The notes below the pieces were generated by a model. That model was not told where the DNA came from and did no database searches. It was given only the letters and a program-made list of their open reading frames with translations. From Dryobates pubescens (Eukaryota; Chordata; Aves; Piciformes; Picidae): a DNA stretch of 64,000 nt. Location: contig NC_071646.1 in NCBI RefSeq assembly GCF_014839835.1, positions 3,658,001 to 3,722,000 on the forward strand, read 5' to 3'. The position numbers were made by a program, and so were the translations under genes. Positions 45,701 through 58,045 of this stretch are shown piece after piece. Every line of letters begins with the position of its first letter. Within the stretch, counting starts at the first letter, position 1.

Positions 45701-46685
45701 TGCTGGCTTTTGATGCAGTCCAGGCTGCCATTGGGCAGAGCAGCAAAAAGCTTGAAGCAGAGCTGTGTGTTGTGTCTGTAGCAAAAGGAGCAGGCAATGT
45801 TCAGTGTTGAGGGTGAGCTGGAGGAGGATTTCAGTGGATAAAGGCACACACAAAAAATTGGAAGGGGATTAAGGGAATGTCAATTCTTAGAATCTAAAGA
45901 AATATAGTTCCTGTTGTTCTTCAGACTCACAGTTCAAAGTGAGTTGGAGGGATGTGCAATATTTCTGTCTAGGTGCTTGTGCTAATTGAAGCATTTTTAT
46001 GCAGGCATTCAGTCAGCTTTATGCCTTAGCAGGTTTTCTGGTGTGCTAATTGTCTGTGCTGATTTTTTTCAGGCTTTGCTGTCTGTGCTTGTTTCTCTGC
46101 CCCTGTTTCACTGAAGCACTGGGTAGCCCCTGCTCACAGATACTACATGCCAGTGTTGGAAAATTGCTAGAGAAGCTCACTTGGTCCCTTTTTATTTCTA
46201 GGATAAAGGTGAGTGGGGTTGTGCCTTGTGTGGAAAGGGAAGCTCAGCTCCCAGATTCTTCTGTGTGAAGTTATTGATGTGTAGAAGGACCCCCCCCAAG
46301 CCCCTGGAGCTCTGCTCCTAAATAGGGCAGAGCTCAGAATGTCTGAAGGTCTCTGTGAGTCACGGCTGGGAAGCTCCTAATGATCTTAGTTATTTTTATT
46401 CGTGCCTGATCCCGTGCATTACGCTGCCCTAATGCAGAGCAGCACCTCTGGCATCACCCAGCAAGAGCACACAGCTCTGCTGGGGAAAACTGCAGGACAG
46501 AAAGGGCAAGGGGGGAAAAAAAAGTGAACCACAGCAAAACCTCAAATAAGAGCACAGGAGAGCGAGAAGGGAAACCAACCCACAAAAAGACAACAGCAAA
46601 GGTGACAAAAGGACAACGCAAGCGGAGGACTTCTGAGGGTTTCCCTCTTGTTCCTTCTGGTTTCAACCTTGCTTGGCAGAGAGGA
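45701..46685 (+). promoter_or_regulatory. GUCA1B: 5' flank and promoter region of GUCA1B
   Basis: A CRX-type GGATTA core lies at 45866-45871, several TAATT words occur at 45985-46050, and an NRL-like TGCTGA lies near 46057. These are the motif classes known for photoreceptor promoters, but they are short and can occur by chance. The start site is not determined. Confidence 0.3.
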
Positions 46686-49600
46686 ATGGGACAGCAGTTC
46701 ACCAACGCCGAGGGGGAGCAAACAGAGATTGATGTGGCTGAATTGCAGGAGTGGTACAAGAAGTTTGTGGTGGAATGCCCCAGTGGGACCCTCTTCATGC
46801 ACGAGTTCAAGCGGTTCTTCGGGGTCCACGACAACCACGAAGCAGCAGAGTACATTGAGAACATGTTCAGAGCTTTTGATAAGAACGGGGTAAGTGGTCA
46901 GGAGTTGCCACAGTGGCTTGGCTAATTAATTGGCTAATAATTGTGCAAGCTGTCTTCTAATTTGGAGGTGTTCTGGTGCAATTCCCACTCCTGTTGCCGT
47001 GCTTCGTGAGGCTAAGGTAAGGATGATGGACTTCCTAGGGCAGGGGGAGGAGGAGCAGATGCTGTGCTCCTCTGTAGGAGCTGCTGGGGGTTTACCTTCT
47101 GATAAATCTCTGCACAGAACATCCCCTTAAGGGACTAAGGATGGATGAAAAGGCTGAAATTCAGGCTGTCACATTTGGAGGCAGTCTTGATGATCGATTC
47201 TCAGGTGGCCAAGGTTGTTACATGGGGGAAAAAAGCCATTATCTGTTGAGCTGGAGGAGGGAATTGTAGCAGAGGAAAGCCCTGCTCAGGCTTGCTGTGC
47301 ACTGGGGGAAGTTTGTGTGCAGTACCAACAGGTGGCCTGTAACAAAATATTGATATGTAGCCACTGGAAAGTGAAGGAATGCTGAGCAATTCAGACATTC
47401 TGGTTTTGATTCCTTTTGCTGTATTTGTCATCAGACACCTGGGAAAAGTGGGCTTTCAGGTTTAGTGGCATACCCGTGTGCTGTGCAAAGCCAGCCCAGG
47501 CAGCTGGGCTCTGGCAGCTTGGATCCTCCAAAGAAGTGGCACAGAGCTGCCTTTTCCCATCTTGAAAGGGCAAAGCAGCACTTTAGAATAGAATTAGAGT
47601 AGAATTAACCAGGTTGGAAAAGACCTTTGAGATCATTGAGTCCAACGTATTACCCAGCACCACCTAATCAACTAAACCATGGCACCAAGTGCCTCATCCA
47701 GGCTCTTAAACACCTCCAGTGATGATGACTCCACCACCTCCCTGGGCAGCACATTCCAATGGCCAGTCTCTCTTTCTGAGAAGAATTTCTTCCTAATATC
47801 CAACCTGAACCCCCCCTTGGCACAGCTTGAGACTGTGTCCTCTTGTTCTGGTGCTGGGTGCCTGGGAGAAGAGACCAACCCCCACCTGGCCACAACCTCC
47901 CTTCAGGGAGTTGGAGACAGCAAGAAGGTCTCCCCTGAGCCTCCTCTTCTCCAGGCTAAGCAACCCCAGCTCCCTCAGCCTCTCCTCACAGGGCTGTGCT
48001 CCAGACCCCTCCCCAGCTTTGTTGCCCTTCTCTGGGCACATTCCAGCAGCTCAACATCTTTCCTAAACTTGCCCAAACAGCTCACCTGTTTTCCTGGAGC
48101 TCTTGGCTGTGTTCAAGGGGAGTTGTTTGTTGCTGTTTTATTAACAGAGCTAAAGGGAGGCAGGTCTGTTGGTTCTGATAGACCACTTTCCCTTAAGCTT
48201 CCTCTGAAACCAGTGGCAAAGCCACACTGAGGTGGCAACAAAAGCCAGCTTGTGAGAAAGGATAACAAAGCTGTGGGAGATGTGAGCAGGTCAGACCTGT
48301 CTCAGGATTTGATGTTGGTAAAACCTGAATTCTTGAGAAAAAACAAACCAAAACAAAACACCAAACCTGAAGCTCCAGGTCTGAATCTTGGCCTCAAGTA
48401 GCACCAGAGGAGGTTTAAGTTGGATCTTAGAAGAAACTTCTTCCCTTGAAAGGGTTCTCAAAGGCTGGAACAGGCTCCCCAGGGAGGTGATTGAATCCCC
48501 ATCCCTGGGAGGCGTTTCAAAGCCACAGAGATGTGGTGCTGAGGGCCATGGTTTAGTCCCAGGCTTGGTAGTGTTAGAGGACGGTTGGACTGGATGAGCT
48601 CAAAGGTCTTTTCCAACCAAAATGATTCTGTGAGTGTGTTAATTCTGACATGGAAGCTGTGCAGCAAGGATTGCAGGGCAAACCTCTGCAGGAAAGGTTC
48701 CTACTCCTGCTTGGTAGTTTTCCCAATCAGATGGAAAATCTGGGTTTAAGGGATGCTGGTACTTGAATTTAAGAGCAACCAGGATAGGATCCATATGTTT
48801 GCTTAAATATGCCCATGGTGTGGAATCTGTTGAGCTGGACCTGGCAGTCTGAAGGCTTATCAGTAACACAGCAACAAAACAAAACCAGCTCCCGGCTGTC
48901 TTCACATGCCTGCTGGCTTTGGAAGTGCAGTGGCACAGGTTTTGCTCACAGCTGCTGCAGAGCAGGTCGGTGCTGGGGGTGGGGGATGCACAGCTCAGAC
49001 CTTCCAGGGGGGTTGCTAACTGGGTCGGGAGGGCTGTAAGGTGGCGAGGGACCCGGTTTAGCCCTGGGGCTGGTGGGGACCTGCAAGAGGGCCATCTGCT
49101 GGAGGCTGCCGAGGGAGTCCTCATCCCTGCACTGGCGTTCTCGGGAGGTTGAGCACTCGATGTGAATCCTTTACTGGGGGTGTTCCTGCTGCCCCCTAAA
49201 CGGTGACATTTGCATTGTAGACTTCCTCAGATGAACCAGGATCAAACAAGGGGGTAGGATGGGAGAAATAAGTGATGGTGTGGTGTTGGTCTCAGCATTG
49301 AAGCAGCTGAGATCATTGAAAATGGCAATAACCTTCCCAAACAGTCAGTATCTCCTGCACTGACCCTCCTCTGCCTCCCCATCCATATCACCTCGGGGTA
49401 TCCACATTTCTGGAGTCCTGGTGGCTGCCCCCTCCTCACTGTCAGATTGCTTTGCTCTGCACTCCTGATGAGCTCATCCTTGGTGCAGAGTGGTGTGGCT
49501 GTGGTCTTCAGCTGGTACAAATCTGCTGCGAAGTGGCAACTAACTGCTGCCTGCGTTCCCTTTTGGGCAGCTTCTTATCGGCTGTTCCCTGCTAAGTGCC

Positions 49601-51948
49601 ATTCAGCTGCTGCTTTTGTTTCTCCAGGACAACACCATCGATTTTCTGGAGTATGTGGCTGCCTTGAATCTTGTCTTACGGGGCAAACTGGAACACAAGC
49701 TGAGGTGGACATTCAAAGTGTATGACAAGGATGGGAATGGCTGCATAGATAAACCTGAGCTGCTGGAAATTGTTGAGGTGGGTAGGCGTTGCCCAATCGC
49801 CCATTTAAGCAATCACAGCTCTTTGGCAATGTAATGATGTATCAGGGTTTGTGATGATCAGGTTTCAAGGCAGCTGGGGATAGTGATGAAGTGAAAATGC
49901 TGGTGAAAGGGGTGTGTGCTCAGGGGTTTGGAGCCCGATGTGGTGGCTGAGGGATCACTGATACCCTCTGCAGGCCCCTGCTGAAGCTGTCCAGAAATGC
50001 AGCTTCTGGATGCTGTTAAGTTCTCTGTCTCTGCTCTGCCTTTACTTTCAACCTTTTTCACCAAGAGCCATTGCACTGGCCAGTGGAAGTGGGTTTCACC
50101 CCATGCCCCTTAGAGGAGCCAAGTTTCCTGCCTGGGTTGCTGGTGAAAACCCCTGAGAGGCACAGATGAGCACAGAAATCCCTTTTGCAGCTCTTTCTTT
50201 CTGGGTTTCTGTATGTTCTGCACTTGGCTTTCACTAGGGACTGGAAGGTGTGAGAGCAGGCAGGGGCTTAGCAGAGAGTGGGACGCAGGGCACCTGGGTT
50301 CTGGCTTTGGGTGGTTGTGCTGGAGTCAGCCATGCCCCCCTGGTGCTGTGGCCCACCCTTGCAGGGCTCATGAGATGTCATCCCTGGGCAACCAGCATTT
50401 TCAGTCTTGGGTGAAAAGCAGTCTTGAAAAGACATCAGCAATGGAGTGTGTGGAAAGTAGGTCGTTTAGGGTGGAAAGTGTCACCAGCTTGTTAGCTGCA
50501 GCACCAAGAGTGGGAGCATCTCAGGAACTTGTCCAGGGCAGGTTCAATTATAGTTTTGAGGTCAGCCAGGAATTGGCTGGAGTTGTGTTGGGGCCTTGCT
50601 AATCCCCTCTCTGGGAAGTGTTTCAGACAAACCCCTTCAGTCCAAGGTGTAAATGGCAGTTGGCATGGGAGGGGCAGATAACATCTGCCCTTTTCCAGTG
50701 GAACAGAAACTATGGGTCATGGGATGTGCTAATATGGATTTGATCTTGCAGCTTAGGCACAAGTTCCCTGGGAGAGGCTAAGTCCAGATGTGCCTGGCCT
50801 CAGATGCTAGAAGATCCCATACTTCAAAGTCAGGGGATTTTCCCCTCTGTGAAGCTCTTGCCTTGCTCTTTGCAAAGGAACCCTGAGGCCTGATCAAAAC
50901 GTGGCAGGAAAGCAGGAGGGCAGCAGCTTCAAAGAGTAACTGAAGCGTTGTGCAGCCTGTGAGAGCTTCAGGTCAGAGGTTTCAGTAAAGGTTGAGTGGA
51001 AAATCTTCTTAGAAATGTTAGAACTGCAGCTCTTGGAAAAGACCTTGATGCTGTTGGGAAGATACTGGAGTTCACTGCTCCTCATGTTCCAGCTCCTCTC
51101 ATAACCTGTGAACTTCTTTTCAGTCCATCTACAAGCTGAAGAAAGTGTGTCGGTCGGAGGTGGAGGAGAGGACCCCCTTGCTCACACCAGAGGAGGTTGT
51201 GGACAGGATATTTCAGTTAGTGGATGAGAATGGGGATGGTAAGTGATGCTCAGGTGTCATCAGGTGTTCTCTGTGCTGGGCAGGCCGGCTGGAATCGTGG
51301 TTCTCAAGAAACCAGGACCAGTGGGCACACCAGGCTGGGTTCTGGGCTGTTGGATGGAATCAAGAGGGACTTGGTGCAGCAGGATGAAATAACTGTCATG
51401 GTCACTGGCATGTAAAACACAGAGAGGTCCCTGCTCAGTCTGGGGTTTTGAGGACACACAGACCTCAGTTTCTAAAAGCCCCAAGTAGCCAGAGTGTAGG
51501 TTCTGGTCCCAGCACAAACAGCCTGGGTAAAGCCAGTGGCTCCAGTCAAACTGGAGCTTGCAGGATGAGACTTGCCACCCTGCTGGAGGAGCATGTCTGA
51601 GCAGAGGCAGCACTTGGTGCCAGCCAGCAGGATGGGGTAGGTGTGGGTGCACCGGGTGGCAGCTGCCGGTTTGTCTTTCAGTTAGCTGCCCTAAACCCCG
51701 GGGTGGGAAATGAAGTATGGCTTTGGTCATATTTATTACCTTGTTCTGTGAGGCTTTTACTTCCTGCCTTCCTCTTCTTGTCTTATCTGCCACGTTTTGT
51801 CCTTCTCCTCTCCTACACAGGGCAGTTATCACTTGACGAGTTCATTGATGGGGCCAGGAAGGACAAGTGGGTGATGAAGATGTTGCAAATGGATGTCAAC
51901 CCCGGGGGCTGGGTCACTGAGCAGAGGAGAAAGAGTGCTTTGTTCTGA
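46686..51948 (+). CDS. GUCA1B: Guanylate cyclase activator 1B (GCAP2), four coding exons
   Basis: Exons 46686-46889, 49628-49777, 51124-51238 and 51821-51948 give 198 aa (human about 200). The ATG starts MGQQF, the N-myristoylation signal expected of a GCAP; the frame stays open upstream without another ATG. EF1 is degenerate around ECPSG, as in all GCAPs. EF2 ([12 protein letters not shown] across the exon 1/2 join), EF3 ([12 protein letters not shown]) and EF4 (DENGDGQLSLDE) keep the acidic Ca2+ ligands. The tail [11 protein letters not shown] and RRKSALF distinguishes GCAP2 from GCAP1. In photoreceptor outer segments the protein activates retinal guanylate cyclase when Ca2+ falls. It converges tail to tail with GUCA1A, with 6.9 kb between the stop codons. 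Intron 1 is long (2.7 kb) and holds two CR1 copies. Confidence 0.96.
47586..48060 (-). mobile_element. CR1 LINE, about 475 bp, GUCA1B intron 1
   Basis: Reversed strand reads [25 protein letters not shown] and [15 protein letters not shown], the same young subfamily as 5394-5845 and 60690-60997. Confidence 0.93.
48385..48632 (+). mobile_element. CR1 LINE fragment, GUCA1B intron 1
   Basis: GCACCAGAGGAGGTTTAAGT to CCAAAATGATTCTGTGAG, about 245 bp. Confidence 0.9.
48633..49627. other. Remainder of GUCA1B intron 1
   Basis: Unique sequence, no recognised exon or repeat. Confidence 0.5.
49778..51123. other. GUCA1B intron 2
   Basis: 1.35 kb without CR1 or other recognisable element, unusual for this window. 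Confidence 0.5.
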
Positions 51949-52198
51949 GAAAGTTCTGGAAATGTGATGCTGACTACAACTGTGACTTACTCTAGGGTGG
52001 TAGTGGCTTTCCTTTTCCATACAACCTCAGCATCCAGGTGAAAACTTCAGTGCTTTAAGAAGCTGTATCACAACCTGAAACCCATCTGCTGCCTGCTGCT
52101 GGTACCCAGAGACTATTTTTGGCCCATGAATAAGTCTTTCTGTGTACACAACACTCTGTTTGCCAGCTCTGGTTTTTGGTTACACCCCAAGGAGCAAA

Positions 52199-52220
52199 CT
52201 TTGTGTGTGTGTGTGTGTGG
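52199..52220 (+). repeat. GT dinucleotide microsatellite
   Basis: About nine GT units, roughly 250 bp after the GUCA1B stop codon and probably inside its 3' UTR. Confidence 0.85.
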
Positions 52221-52362
52221 CTTCTTGCAGTGGATGCTGGGCAGGGCTTTGTTCTGATGACAGATGGGATTGGGAAGCAAGGACTCCTGACACGGTGGTG
52301 CTGTCTCCAGGGCAGATTGGGGTTTGCATCATCCATGCCTGAAGAGACACAAACACATCCAG

Positions 52363-52448
52363 CCCAAAGGTGGCAGCAGAAGGACCCAAAGGTGGCAGCA
52401 GAAGGACCCAAAGCAGCAGCAGAAGAACCCAAGTGACAGCAGAAGAGG
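52363..52448 (+). repeat. 22-bp VNTR downstream of GUCA1B
   Basis: Four units of the form CCCAAAGGTGGCAGCAGAAG plus two bases, the last two degenerate. It lies about 415 nt after the GUCA1B stop. Confidence 0.85.
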
Positions 52449-52733
52449 TGCTCTGACAGACTTGATACACACAGGAGCTCTGTATCTGTGTTTGGTAGAA
52501 TTCAATGTCAAGGGAAAATTGCTGAGCACCAGCATATTGCTCTCAAGAGCAAGCAGTGGACTGTAGGTGCCAGCCAAGACAGCTCCCAGAGCTGAGGCCA
52601 ACCTGCTGTGTGGGCTGGGCAGGTGGAGCAGCCAGCTTCCAGCATCTCTCCCATGGAGCAGAGTCTGCTTCCTTCGACCTGTTCAGAGCCCTGGGGCTGT
52701 GAGGCTGGAAAGATGCTTTTTCCAAACAGTGAG

Positions 52734-52762
52734 GAGCAGCAGCAGCAGCAGCAGCAGCAGGA
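52734..52762 (+). repeat. CAG trinucleotide run
   Basis: About nine AGC/CAG triplets, slightly under 800 nt downstream of the GUCA1B stop. The Q-rich frame through it shows no gene context. Confidence 0.85.
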
Positions 52763-53707
52763 ATTGTACCTCCTCTTCACAGCCACATTTAGAGGCCAGA
52801 TTTGCACAAGTGTGGTTCTGCTCCTTTGGAGCCTTTTTCTTACCAACACATCACTCCAGAACAGCTTTTCCTGCCCTGTGAAGATTGAGCTCTGGGAGCT
52901 CCACGACTCTCACTGCACTGGGAGAGGTAAAAGGAGAGACAAGGGAAGAGCAGAGTTCTGCCTGGCAGTGTCCCTGCAGTGGGAGGATTGGTGCTGCTTT
53001 CTCAGCAGGAGCACAGAAGGGAACAAGTGGCAGAGAATCCAAGGGAGTTGCTGCAGCCCAGTGGTTTTACACTGGGCTTAATTTAGCCACAGATTATAGA
53101 TCTAAAACCTGGAGCAGCTGTAGGCTGAGCTCTGCTATTCTAACCCAGATTCCCACGTGCTGTGGAAAGAGAATTTGGGTTGAACCAATATTTTTAGCTC
53201 AGTTATTTGAGAGTCTTTGGTTTCTTTGCAAGGGAAACTTCCCCAGGGATATAACCATGAGCTTGTCTGGTTTGTTTTCATTTTCCCATGGGATCAGTGG
53301 GCCAGGTCATACCCATGAGGAGATTTGCAACCCCCTCCCACCCACCCACCCTACCCCCTCTTATTTTTTTCTGTGGCCTTTAATTAGGATTGTAGGATCC
53401 TTCAGTAGTTGGTTAGCTCTTTGGTTTGTGGTCTTGTCACTTCAACCAGTGTTTAAATTCAGGACCATGAGGAAGTGGTCAGGATAAGACACAGGCAATG
53501 CTGGAGTTCAAATGCATCTACATTTCCACTTCTAAAACAGCCTTTCCAAGAGTGCTCTGTAAATATGCACTAGCTCGTGGTGTGCTTATCAGAGCTGATT
53601 AGATTCCCAGCTCATGCTGTCAGGCAGCTCTTTAAAGCTCAGCTCAACAGTTTAGCAGCCAAAGATCTGAAAGGAAAAATCTGACTTGAGAGCTTGGAAG
53701 AAAAGAT

Positions 53708-54225
53708 TCACTTGACTGGAGTGCTGTGTCCAGCTCTGGAGTCTTCAACACAGGAAGGATGTGGACCTGATGGAGGAGGGCCAGAGGAGGGCTACAAAGA
53801 TGACTGGGGGGCTGGAGAACCTCTGCTACCAGGACAGGCTGAGGGAGCTGGGGATGTTCAGCCTGGAGAAGAGAAGGCTCCAGGGAGACCTGAGAGCCAC
53901 CTTCCAGTACCTGAAGGGGCTACAAAGAAGGCTGCAGAAGGACTGATTCCAAAGGCCTGCAGTTGTAGGGTGAGGGGCAGTGGTTTGCAATTAGAGCAGA
54001 TTAAGTCTGGATGTTAGGAACAAGTTCTGCACCATGAGGGTGCTGGAACACTGCAGCAGCTTGCCCAGGGAGGTAGCTGAGGCCCCATCCTTGGAAATAC
54101 TGAAGGTGAGGCTGGACAAGGCTCTGAGCAACCTGATCTAGTGGAGGATGTCCCTGCTGATTGCAGGGGGGTTGGACTGGATGCCCTTTGGAGATCCCTT
54201 CCAACCCAAACCATTCTCTGATTTT
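53708..54225 (+). mobile_element. CR1 LINE, about 520 bp, downstream of GUCA1B
   Basis: Reads DLMEEGQRRATKMTGGLENL, LRELGMFSLEKRRLQGD and a tail CCAAACCATTCTCTGATT, the longest CR1 copy in the window. Confidence 0.93.
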
Positions 54226-54512
54226 TCCACCCTGTGGACAAATGTTTTCAGTGGAGGACACAAATCTCTAATTCCTTTCATCTCAGCCTCCTACCCAACA
54301 CAACTCACTCTGCTTCTTGCACAGTTCAGTGGATGTTTGGTTGCTGTAGCTGCAACACTGCAGGTTTGCTTTGATGCTTCAAACTCTCGCTCTGCTCACC
54401 TGGTTGAGGCATGGGTGGAGATGTTCCAGCAGTCCTCAGCTGAGGTGGTAGAGGGCATCCTAGCACCAAGCACATGGGGTGGCTGCTGGGAGAGGTTTTG
54501 TAACATCAATTT

Positions 54513-54518
54513 AATAAA
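54513..54518 (+). terminator. Possible distal poly(A) signal of GUCA1B
   Basis: The first clean AATAAA I see on the plus strand after the GUCA1B stop lies about 2.56 kb downstream, just past a CR1 copy, with a T-rich run at 54549-54557. Use of this site would put four small tandem repeats and a CR1 in the 3' UTR. A nearer non-canonical site cannot be excluded. Confidence 0.3.
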
Positions 54519-57508
54519 GATTTATTTATGAAAATACGGTTTGGAGATTTGCTTTTTTTTTCCCTCTTAGTTTGAAGGCTGAGACCTCTGTAAGCACCTG
54601 ACCAAAGCTGGAGGCTTTGAGGCATAGTGAATTTAGGGGAGGTGGAGCAGCCAACCTGGGTAAGGCAAAAGAGAAGGCAGAGATGGTGATGCTACTGCAG
54701 ATGCAGGGCAGGAAAGGAGTCTCTTCTGTTTAACTTCCACCCGATGGCAGAGAAAAGCAGAAGTGTGTCGTTAAAAGCAATCAGTTGCTGATGGCATTTG
54801 AAATAGGTGCTCACAAGGTGAGCTGCCAGTGCTGCAATCAGCTAGCTCATGGCTTTAACCCTGTCAGCACTGAAACAGGAACCTCAACAGACTTGGGGCT
54901 CCAAGCATTGGGCTGGGCAGCTGAATGGTTCCACCTTCTCTGGCCTGGACAAGCCTGGGCACAAGGTGGGCAATGCCTGTGTCAGTGCTGGCATCACCCA
55001 GTGGAAAATTGTCCCTCTTATCAGTTGTGTAATCTTTTGTCAAGGTGCTTTAGTCTTAGTCCTGTTTTTAAATCCAGTGGTATAAGCTCTTTGATCTCCT
55101 CCCCAGCTCGGTTCCACATTCACATCAAGCCACTGATGTCAGGCACTTTGCATAATCCATTTTTCCAGACTTACAGCCCAGCTACAATTGGATTTGCCTG
55201 ATAGGATTTCTTTTTGGGTCTAAATGGGGAAAGAGGATGGCTTGGAAAAGGCAAATGTCAGGTGGCTCTGCTGAGCTCCTGCCATCTGCTCTGACGTTGG
55301 ATGCCCCTCAAGTTGGGTGGGACTGAAGGTGGAATAATCAGATTAGAAAGCTGAAGGTAAGGCTGCAGCTGAAGGGGGCTGATGGGGAGAGGCACCAGGG
55401 AACAGAAGCCCAGGAGGCATCACATCCCAAAATACTCTGGGAAGTGCATTCCCAGGGCAAGCACTGAGCACAAATAACGAAGCTGAGAAGGAAAGAGGAG
55501 GAGTCCAGCCCTGTGCTTGGTTTGTTGATACACCTAGAGAGTCTCCCCTGGCTGGCTGGGGTTTGGTGGCTGCCCAGGGGAAAGGTTTGTGTCCAGGTCA
55601 TTCCCAAAGCAGCTTCCCCTTGAAAATGTCATGTTGGAAAGCAGAGTGGCAGTGCCAGGGCTTGCACAGCCCTGTGCTGGTCACTGTAGGGATGTCTTGA
55701 AGTCTCACCTCATGGGGTCATGTTCTCAGAGCACCCACAATCGGCTCCAGCAATCTGGGACAATACCTTCTCTTCCCTCTTCTCTCTCTCCTTTCCTTTC
55801 CTCTCCCCTCTGCACTTCTCTCTTCTCCACTTCTCTATTTTCCCCTTCTCTCTTCCCTCTCTATTTCTCTCTCCCCTCTGTACTTCTCTCTCTTCTCTAC
55901 TTCACTCCCCTTCTCTCTCCTCTCTCCCCTCTCCATTTCTCTCTCCTCTCTCTACTTCTGTCTCTCTTCTCCACTTACCTATTCTCCCCTTTTCTCTTCC
56001 CTCTCCCCTTCTCTCTCCCCTCTTGTTGGACAGAGGGATATGGAAGGAAATACACCTAGCATCCAGGGTAGCCCTGCTCTGGTGCAGAGCCCACCCAAGC
56101 CCACCCGACCTTGGGCAGTCCATGACTCCATGATTTCTGCATCCCTCCAAAGCCAGCTGTGAATTGCTGGTGTTTTGACACCTCAACCCCAGTGAGATAA
56201 ACACCACGGTGCTGCCAAAAGTCACTCCCTGGGTGGTTTTAGTGTGACTGCAACTCTCCATCCCGACCCTGTCTCAGGGACCTGTCCCAGGTCACTGCAG
56301 AGAAGGGGCAGAGCTGGGACCTGACCCAGCTTCAGGCTCCTGGAGCAGCTGGGCTGCCTCTCACTCACCACGGAGGCTGTCCCAGGAGTGAGCAAAGCGT
56401 CTGTGGCTGCCACCCCCGTTTTAAAACGAGTGACTGATGCCTGAGTTAGGGCAAAGAGAGTCACAACATTCGTTTTTAATTAGTTTTAATTTGCTTTCTT
56501 AGAGGCTGAAAAAACATCCTCTGGAGAGAGACGCTGAGGTGCGAGGAGTGCCTTGGGCCAGCCAGCAGTTCAGGGACAGCCCTCTGGGAATAACTTTGCC
56601 TTCATACATAGAAATGAGGCTTTGTGGGGGCTGCTGCTTCCAGCTTCTTGGGCTTGCAGAGCAGAGAGGGGCTTGGGGAGGAAGTGGCAGGGCTGAACAT
56701 GTCTCTGGAGGAGGAGGTGGGTGCAAGAAAGCCCATGCTGAGCTCTGCTCCCCCCTCGTTGCTGCTGTAAAGGTGAAGCACAGGGAGTTTGTGATGTTTT
56801 TTTTTTGTGGAGGAGTTAGCTGTGCTGCAAGAAGGAGCATTGCACACTGAGTAAACAGCTCAGCCTGGCTCTAATAAGATGTTTGCAGCCTGCTCTGTCT
56901 CACACTGGTGTAAGAGGGGTGGCTGGACAAGCTGGACCATCAACAGGTTCCTCTCTGGCCTTTGGTTTCTGTGTCTGCCCACCAACCATAGAACCCAAAC
57001 CAGGCTGTGAGGGGCAGCAGCCAGCAGGGCTGTGTCTCTGCATCCTGCACTTGCTGCCTGTCTGGGTGGAAAACAGGGACAGGAGGGAGCTATGGGGCTG
57101 CCAGACCTGGCCCAGGAAGCAGAAGGTGCTGAGGAATGCAGGTGGGTAAAGCAGAGCTCTACAAGAGTGAGTTGTAGGACTACCCAGGGGTGAGGTTTGA
57201 CTAAAGCAAGCTGAGCACTGAGCTGTGCTGCTCGGTGCAGGGGAGGTCAGAAGGGCAGGCAGCACCTATGGGATGTGAGCAGCCAGAGCAGCCTCTTTCC
57301 TGGGCTGCTTCTGAAGGAACCAGAAGCAAAGAGAAGGAAACCAGAAGAAACCAGACCCCTCCCCTTGCCGGTGCTCTCCTTGCAGAAGAACTCTTGCAAT
57401 GAAGCCAAACCAAAGCACTTGCAGGAGCCAGTTTGTCTGACCTGCTGGAAACAAGAGTGATTAATTCAGAGGGAAAAAGCAGACCCTGAAATAATCTTGT
57501 AAAATATC
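54519..57508. other. Convergent intergenic region between GUCA1B and GUCA1A
   Basis: About 3 kb whose only named content is the polypyrimidine tract at 55765-56027. Frames such as 55589-56059 derive from that tract. Confidence 0.5.
55765..56027. repeat. CT-rich polypyrimidine tract between GUCA1B and GUCA1A
   Basis: About 260 bp made almost only of C and T on the plus strand, with loosely repeated words such as TTCTCTCTCCCCTC. It lies in the convergent intergenic space and has no coding signal. Confidence 0.9.
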
Positions 57509-57514
57509 TTTATT
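57509..57514 (-). terminator. Candidate distal poly(A) signal of GUCA1A
   Basis: AATAAA in the GUCA1A direction, inside an AT-rich stretch (57486-57530) that contrasts with the CpG-rich sequence just upstream in the transcript. It could be an alternative to the proximal site. Confidence 0.35.
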
Positions 57515-58045
57515 AATTCACTAGAAGATTGGAAGTACAAAAGCTTCCAGGTCAAACACTGTCAAATGAAGAAGACAGCCAGGAAAACGGTCAGAAAGTT
57601 GCTTATGACTTGCGAGCATCCAGTGCTAAATGAAGAGTCCTTCAGCTAGGCAAGAAATCATCCCTGGTGGCGCTTGCTGCCCCTCCGCGCCTGCAGCTTG
57701 TTCCCATCGGATGAGGAAACTCCTCTGGAGGAGCAGCCGAGGCTCAGCCCCGGCCGGGCGCTGGGGCGCGGCCGCTGCTCCGGCAGCCTCCCTTGTGCGT
57801 GCGCTGGGTCCTGGGTGCAGCCCCCGCTCCTGGCACCTGCAGAGGAGGTCGCTGTGTCCGGGGTGCTACAGTCAGGGTTTTATTCCACGGGGGACAGTCC
57901 TTGAGCCCGCAGTGCCGTGGCGGTGCCCCTCGCCTGCTCGGGATGCTCGTGGCGTGGGCGCTGCGTCTGGCCCCTCTCTGGCAGCGTTTCCCTGCCTCCT
58001 GATGTTCAAGGCTGCCACGGAGCATAAGGTGCAGGAGAGTTTCAG

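Noticed and set aside
46524-46685. N-terminal extension of GUCA1B
   Set aside because: The frame is open but has no upstream ATG (it starts with GTG), and the myristoylation motif MGQQF requires initiation at 46686.
52608-53081. 157-aa frame with a Gln run downstream of GUCA1B
   Set aside because: The Gln run is the CAG microsatellite; no splice signals or homologous motifs.
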